64,000 bases of DNA from Anabas testudineus (Eukaryota > Chordata > Actinopteri > Anabantiformes > Anabantidae). Each line of letters opens with the position of its first letter. The first letter of the stretch is position 1. Positions 59,309 to 64,000 of the stretch are shown here, piece after piece. The position numbers were made by a program, and so were the translations under genes. Under the pieces are notes generated by a model that saw nothing but the letters and a program-made list of their open reading frames with translations, did no database searches and was not told the origin of the DNA. The stretch spans positions 6,661,223-6,725,222 of the forward strand of contig NC_046617.1 of the NCBI RefSeq assembly GCF_900324465.2, written 5' to 3'.

Positions 59309-62300
59309 TTATTCCCAGATGAACTTCAGAGACAGATCACCCAGTTTCTCCTGCAGAACTTTATCAACTCTTTCACTCTGAGCTGCAGTGAAGATGTTCT
59401 TCCAGTCTCCAATCTGACCTGTAATAACAACATAAAAGCTACAGCTGATATCTGGTCACATATATCTATAACAAGTACAGCAGTTGTATTACATACATTA
59501 CCTTTGCGCATAAAGTTTCCACTCATTTTTTCTTGTGGTAGAAACTCATAGTTTGCTTTTGAGTCTTTCTTCATGGTCTTGAATGTTGATTTTTCAACCA
59601 CTTGTTCAATGGCCTCTTCACTGAGGTTTTTCCCTAAGAAACTGCAGATCTTAGTTACAGCTGCCTTCAGGTCCTAAAGGAGAAACAGAAAAGAACTTGA
59701 CAAAGAATTGACTGAAGTATTTTCAAATCAACAACTCAAGAAAAACCTCATCTTACCAAAATCATGTCCTCATAGGTCAGGAAGAGGATGTTGTACTGGT
59801 CTTTCTTTAAATGCCATTCCCTGATGTGGTCAAACCAGGATGATCCTGGAACTGTAGAATTGTAAAATGTATCAAGTGTATGTTGTAATATGTTATTCAT
59901 CTTGAGCTTGGCTCCAAGATGGCAATGACAGTCCAATACTTTGGACTTAAATATTCCAAGGCCAATAAAGAGATTTCCATGCCATTCTGTATGCATGTAT
60001 ATTCTATATTTTGCAGTCATGCTGGCTAGAGGATAAATCCTAGAGTTTTTTAAGAAAACAAAACAAACATCATTAATAAGGATTGGCACAAATTGGGAAG
60101 ATTTTTATGGTTTCCACAGTATGAATCCTATTGACTTTGACTATAATAGCAAAATGATATTAACATTTTCTTTTGATACAATGACCATATGTACACAATT
60201 AGCATAAATGACAAGTAGCAAATATTTTGATGCCTCACAATTAAGGAGACAACGCATTCTTCCTAATATAATATTTATTGATATCTAAATGTCTATAGGA
60301 GTCACATTTTGCTCTAGCCAAAGAAGATATTAAAACGATGCATGTGTGTTGAATTTGCAAATGTATATTACCATTTTGGACCTGTTGAAAATGTTTAACT
60401 TTTTGAGCCTTAAATTATTTAAAAACATCTCTTCGATGAAACTGCTGTGAAATTTCGACATTTAGTAATTTTCATATACGGTTACAAGCAAAATAGTTTA
60501 GTACCACTAGTTTAATTCAGCAGTAAGGTTTTTTTATGTGCTTATCATGTAGTTTTTATGATGGTAAACAGCTATGCCTGTCAAGTGAATGTAGTAAAGT
60601 TTATGTTCCTCTGAAATTTACTGTAGTGGATGTAAAACAAGAAAGAGATATACTAGAGTCCAAGTACCTTAAATATTTCTGCTACTAGAATAATATATCC
60701 ATGACTTGACTCATGAAACACCAAATTAAACTTAAAAATATTATTTCTCTCCAATATGGCTACAACTCTGGCCTCATCAGGTGAGTTTCATTTAGAACTT
60801 GTCAGTATTGGACTCTGGTGTCTTTATCATCACTTCCCAGACTGTGGAGCTTCAGTATCTCACCGTTGCCCTTTAGATAATCCTCGAAAAAGCTCTCAAA
60901 GCTCTTTGGCTTCTCCAAAGCAGCAAAAGCACTGCAGAAGTGGTAATAGGAGACAATGTTGTCCTTAGCATTACGCATCACATAGACGATCTGACACAAA
61001 ACAAACAACAATTAAAATACAAAATTTAACATCAATCAAATAATTGATTATTTCTTTTGCTTTATGTTTTTTAGGCTTTAAAAAATTAGGGAAACACATT
61101 CCTAACAGGAAAAAACCTAAATGGAATGCAAAATTATTCGAAAGTAAGTAACACATTAAACCTTAGTTAACCAGTGTCCTGTTATAATAAGTTATATTAC
61201 ATAACCTTTGCAGACAAAGGTTTCCACTAATTTTCCACTTGTGGTAGAAACTCTTTCTTCAGGGTCCTATTGTAAATGTAGATTTTTCACCTACTTCAAT
61301 AGCTCCTTCACTAAGCTTTTTGCTCATACAAGAAGTAGTTTAAACCTTAAAAGTGTCTAATAACAGGGACATACTGTATGTTGTCACAATATAAATAAAG
61401 AGAAATGTTTTTTATTGTTACAGGATACTAAGCTAATTTAATTAAATTTAACAGCACAATTGTACATGCTGCATACAATGATAAATTGTTTTTTGGATTT
61501 TGGATTTACTTCAGGTTTTGTTAAAAAATAATATTAAAGTCACTGTCCTGTTTTCCCAGATAACAACAGGATAAGCAATGAGCTGACGTATTCTTGCACA
61601 CAAGTGTGTCTATTCCATTTTCCAAATAGGGCAAAGCATTATGAAGCAAAATGATGTCAAACACATTCAATTTCAAGTATTGTTTTGCTAATAGAAAGTA
61701 AATTAACTTAACCTAATTAAAATCAGCATAATTGTTTTGAGGTTTTACAAGGACAGTGACATTTTTTCACAGCCCTACATCATAGCCTACCTATAGCTAC
61801 TCTCAGCAAGAGTTGTACATTTAAGGTATTAGACCCTGGAGGCTATAACGTATAGCAGTGTCATGAGTGTTACAATAATTTATTCTCTCAAATTAAAAAT
61901 ACCTACAATATACTGTATATGTATTTTTTTTTTTTTATTCTTATTACCCATTGACATACTAACAAGATATTGTGCATGAAAAAAAATGATAAACCTATTT
62001 TGTGTATATTTTCTATAGCCTAACAAATTTCAAATATATCATTATTAACTTCCTCATTTAATTTTCCTTCCTGTCAGCATTGAGCGTCCATAAAATACAG
62101 ACCTTTGCTTTTTTGTCCTTCAGTCCTAGAGGCATGAGAGCCGGGGTGAGGTGAGTAGCAAAGAGCCGGGTTGAGGGTCGCAAAGAATAATCTTCACGAC
62201 CCTCTGTATATTCTAACCACGGCATCTGCTCCAAATTGTTTGGATATTCATTCAGTCCTCCACTTAACTCACAGATGGAGATAATGATCTGCTGAGTCCA

Positions 62301-62550
62301 TATAGTGCCTGTGAGGAGACATTGTGGCAAATCTGATATTATCAGTGAATCTGTTCGCAGGTCAGTTATAGAAAATTTGAACAATTTGAAATTAGTTGTT
62401 TCACTGACCTGACTTTGGATAAGTGACAAGGAAAATGTCACTGTCTCGTATTTCAAAGCTCTGGAGTGAATCAATGTACTCTGCAGTTGTTAAACCAGTT
62501 GCAAAATTGTAGCTTTTGTACCTGCACATAAAATCGTTGATCTGCTCCAT
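59309..62550 (-). CDS. SULT3-type cytosolic sulfotransferase, copy 10 of 10
   Basis: Exons are 62550-62409, 62308-62103, 60990-60864, 59851-59757, 59673-59502 and 59418-59309, giving 283 aa, intact. It is the most divergent late copy. It starts [19 protein letters not shown]. The 3'-phosphate site reads [12 protein letters not shown] (Ala for Pro). Exon 3 is unusual ([19 protein letters not shown]). Exon 2 has [11 protein letters not shown], keeping the catalytic His with Thr before it as in many SULTs. Exon 5 has [13 protein letters not shown] and exon 6 has [10 protein letters not shown]. Introns 2 and 3 are unlike the other copies, and intron 2 holds a decayed exon-5 relic. It is probably an older member or a fusion of two ancestral copies. 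Confidence 0.88.
61204..61350 (-). pseudogene. Stray SULT exon-5 relic in intron 2 of copy 10
   Basis: The plus-strand series ACCTTTGC, AGGTTTCCACTAATTTTCC, CTTGTGGTAGAAACTC, TTTCTTCAGGGTC, GTAGATTTTTCACC, TTCAATAGCTCCTTCACTAA follows the real exon 5 in order, with several deletions. It lies between exons 2 and 3, where exon 5 does not belong. It is non-coding and evidence for an eleventh, lost copy. Confidence 0.7.
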
Positions 62551-63910
62551 GGCAGTTCACACTAATACCTGCTAACAAGAGAAACGTTTGTATAGGGGAT
62601 TGTCAAGAGGACAGTGGAAAAACTCACAGCTCTGTTACAGGAGCTGAACTCTGGACTTTGACTTGTGAGTGCTGGGTGTACACAGCCACTGATAGTAACC
62701 TGTAAAGATAACACTGAGCTCTTTTTAAACTGCACTGCTCAATAAAGGGAACACCTAATCATCACAGTAAAACACCAAGTCAGCTAAACTCTAGGGATAT
62801 CAAACTGTTCATTTAGAAAGCACAAGTGATTGTGAATGAATTTTACCCGCCTTGTTGCAAATTAAAGTGAAATCAGAGAACGACCCCCAGAAATGTAATG
62901 GTTTTGCATGTGGTGGTCATTAGAAATGTTCAATTTAAATACTTTGTTCATCAAGATCTGTGATTTAAGCATTCCCTTCCCTTCCATGTATATTCGATTA
63001 CTGGCAGTTAGTATACATTAAACTATCTTAATGATGATGTTTATGCTGTAATTTGATTACCATGCACGCGGATTACGTTTGACATATGAATGTGCAGTCA
63101 GCACGTGTAGAATAGAGAAAATTAGTAGCAGAGTAAACGAACTTGGACTCATTAAAGGCAGGAACAAGAAATATAAACTTGAATACATTCATGCAAACAC
63201 AAACACAAAAACACAACACATGACGTTATGACATTTTACTAAATGTTTTCTGGAAAATGGACATATCAATTATTATTTAGCATTTTCATGTCTATGAGAC
63301 ATCAGGGTTAGAGATATAAGAAATGAAAAGTTAAAAATTAAAGTAGTAATAAAGTTACAGATCACTAAATCACTGAACTTAAACATATACTGGGCAAGAA
63401 CAACGTATACAGGTAATGTCCTATCCAAGCAATTCTGGGACACAGTCATTGTCAGTCATTGTATTTGTACATTTCTAAAAGATAAAAAACAAAAGAAGAA
63501 ATATTAATGAATCTGTGAGGCACCCTCCCCTTTTATAGGAGGAAGAAAATGCTACAGCCAAGATTTTTTAAAACAAGAAACGTGAGGAGGAAGAAGGAAA
63601 CACCTGTTTGTTATTGAAGAAATCTGAATTTTATTTATTTCAATGTTTTAATGATAAAACCAATACGGAGCAGACAGAGCTGTACAAAAGCGGACGTTTT
63701 TTAAAGAAGTGTAATTTATCTATATTGATTTCCTTCTGAGACAAGATATGGCAACAATGCTTAAGGCATGTTGCCTGAGTCTTTTTCTTACTTTTTCTTG
63801 CCCCTGTAGATGTAATCATATAAATCACAGATTATACTGAGCGTGTTTTACTCTAGAGACAGTTCTCCTAAAATGAACAAATTGTAGTTTGTTAATTGAG
63901 AGTTACTCTT
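62551..63910. other. Upstream of the array; repeat fragment, otherwise unassigned
   Basis: No supported gene. At about 62733-62930 the sequence (ACTGCTCAATAAAGGGAACA, then CACCAAGTCAGC, and CCCAGAAATGTAATGGTTTT) resembles a widespread fish interspersed repeat that I cannot name with confidence. The remainder is AT-rich. Confidence 0.45.
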
Positions 63911-64000
63911 TTACACAGTACTGTTTTTCTTCCAGTTTTCCATCCACTTCATCAGACGGGATTTCCATTTCCTTCTCTGCTTCTTCCGTTTCTTCTCCCC
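63911..64000 (-). CDS. Possible terminal exon, partial at window edge
   Basis: The minus strand has an open frame entering from the window edge and ending in TAA at 63911. It is very basic and Trp/Lys-rich (KKRKKQRRKWKSRLMKWMEN). A minus-strand AATAAA occurs about 280 bp downstream near 63630. It could be the C-terminus of a nuclear or nucleolar protein, or chance. I do not recognise a family. Confidence 0.3.
   Translation of the reverse strand, partial: GEKKRKKQRRKWKSRLMKWMENWKKNSTV

Overview
The window looks like ordinary nuclear DNA from a ray-finned (teleost-type) fish. It has AT-rich intergenic DNA, short introns with GT-AG sites, many di- and tetranucleotide microsatellites, Tc1-like and small inverted-repeat DNA transposons, and pieces of fish LINEs. 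Nothing bacterial, viral or CRISPR-like was seen.

Layout: (1) 1-8246 is mostly gene-free; it holds a microsatellite, a perfect hairpin and a decayed ~170 bp fragment of a somatostatin receptor. (2) 8305-9762 (+) is an intact, intronless somatostatin receptor gene, best read as sstr3 because of its acidic C-tail and its ISYL terminus. Its 3'UTR carries a fold-back MITE and ends near an AATAAA at 10612. (3) 10865-11104 (-) is a possible last exon of an unidentified convergent gene. (4) 11105-16850 is gene-free as far as I can see. (5) ~16.9-23.8 kb (+) is eif3d, complete, with one non-coding and fifteen coding exons (552 aa). Linkage of SSTR3 and EIF3D is also known from human chromosome 22q. 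(6) 23948-62550 (-) is a head-to-tail array of ten cytosolic sulfotransferase genes (SULT3 / amine-sulfotransferase type), each with six coding exons. All ten have matching exon phases and I found no stop or frameshift in any of them (283-284 aa each). (7) The right edge may hold the last exon of another minus-strand gene.

The array is the main feature. Copy 1 is convergent with eif3d, 227 bp from stop to stop. Between later copies, the spacer repeatedly contains a decayed copy of the last eif3d intron, exon and 3'UTR. This suggests the founding duplication unit began inside the 3' end of eif3d and carried it along. A fragment like eif3d exon 11 lies between copies 1 and 2. Exon comparison shows mosaic copies (copy 7 has a copy-4-like exon 2 in a copy-6-like gene; copy 8 mixes two groups), as expected from gene conversion or unequal crossing-over. 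Stray relics of SULT exons 3 and 5 lie in introns of copies 4 and 10. Transposon insertions present in one copy but absent from its paralogues give a relative order of events.

The SULT enzymes would be cytosolic and use PAPS to sulfate small amines, phenols or alcohols. The sequence does not define their substrates, and nothing in the window links sstr3, eif3d and the SULT array functionally.
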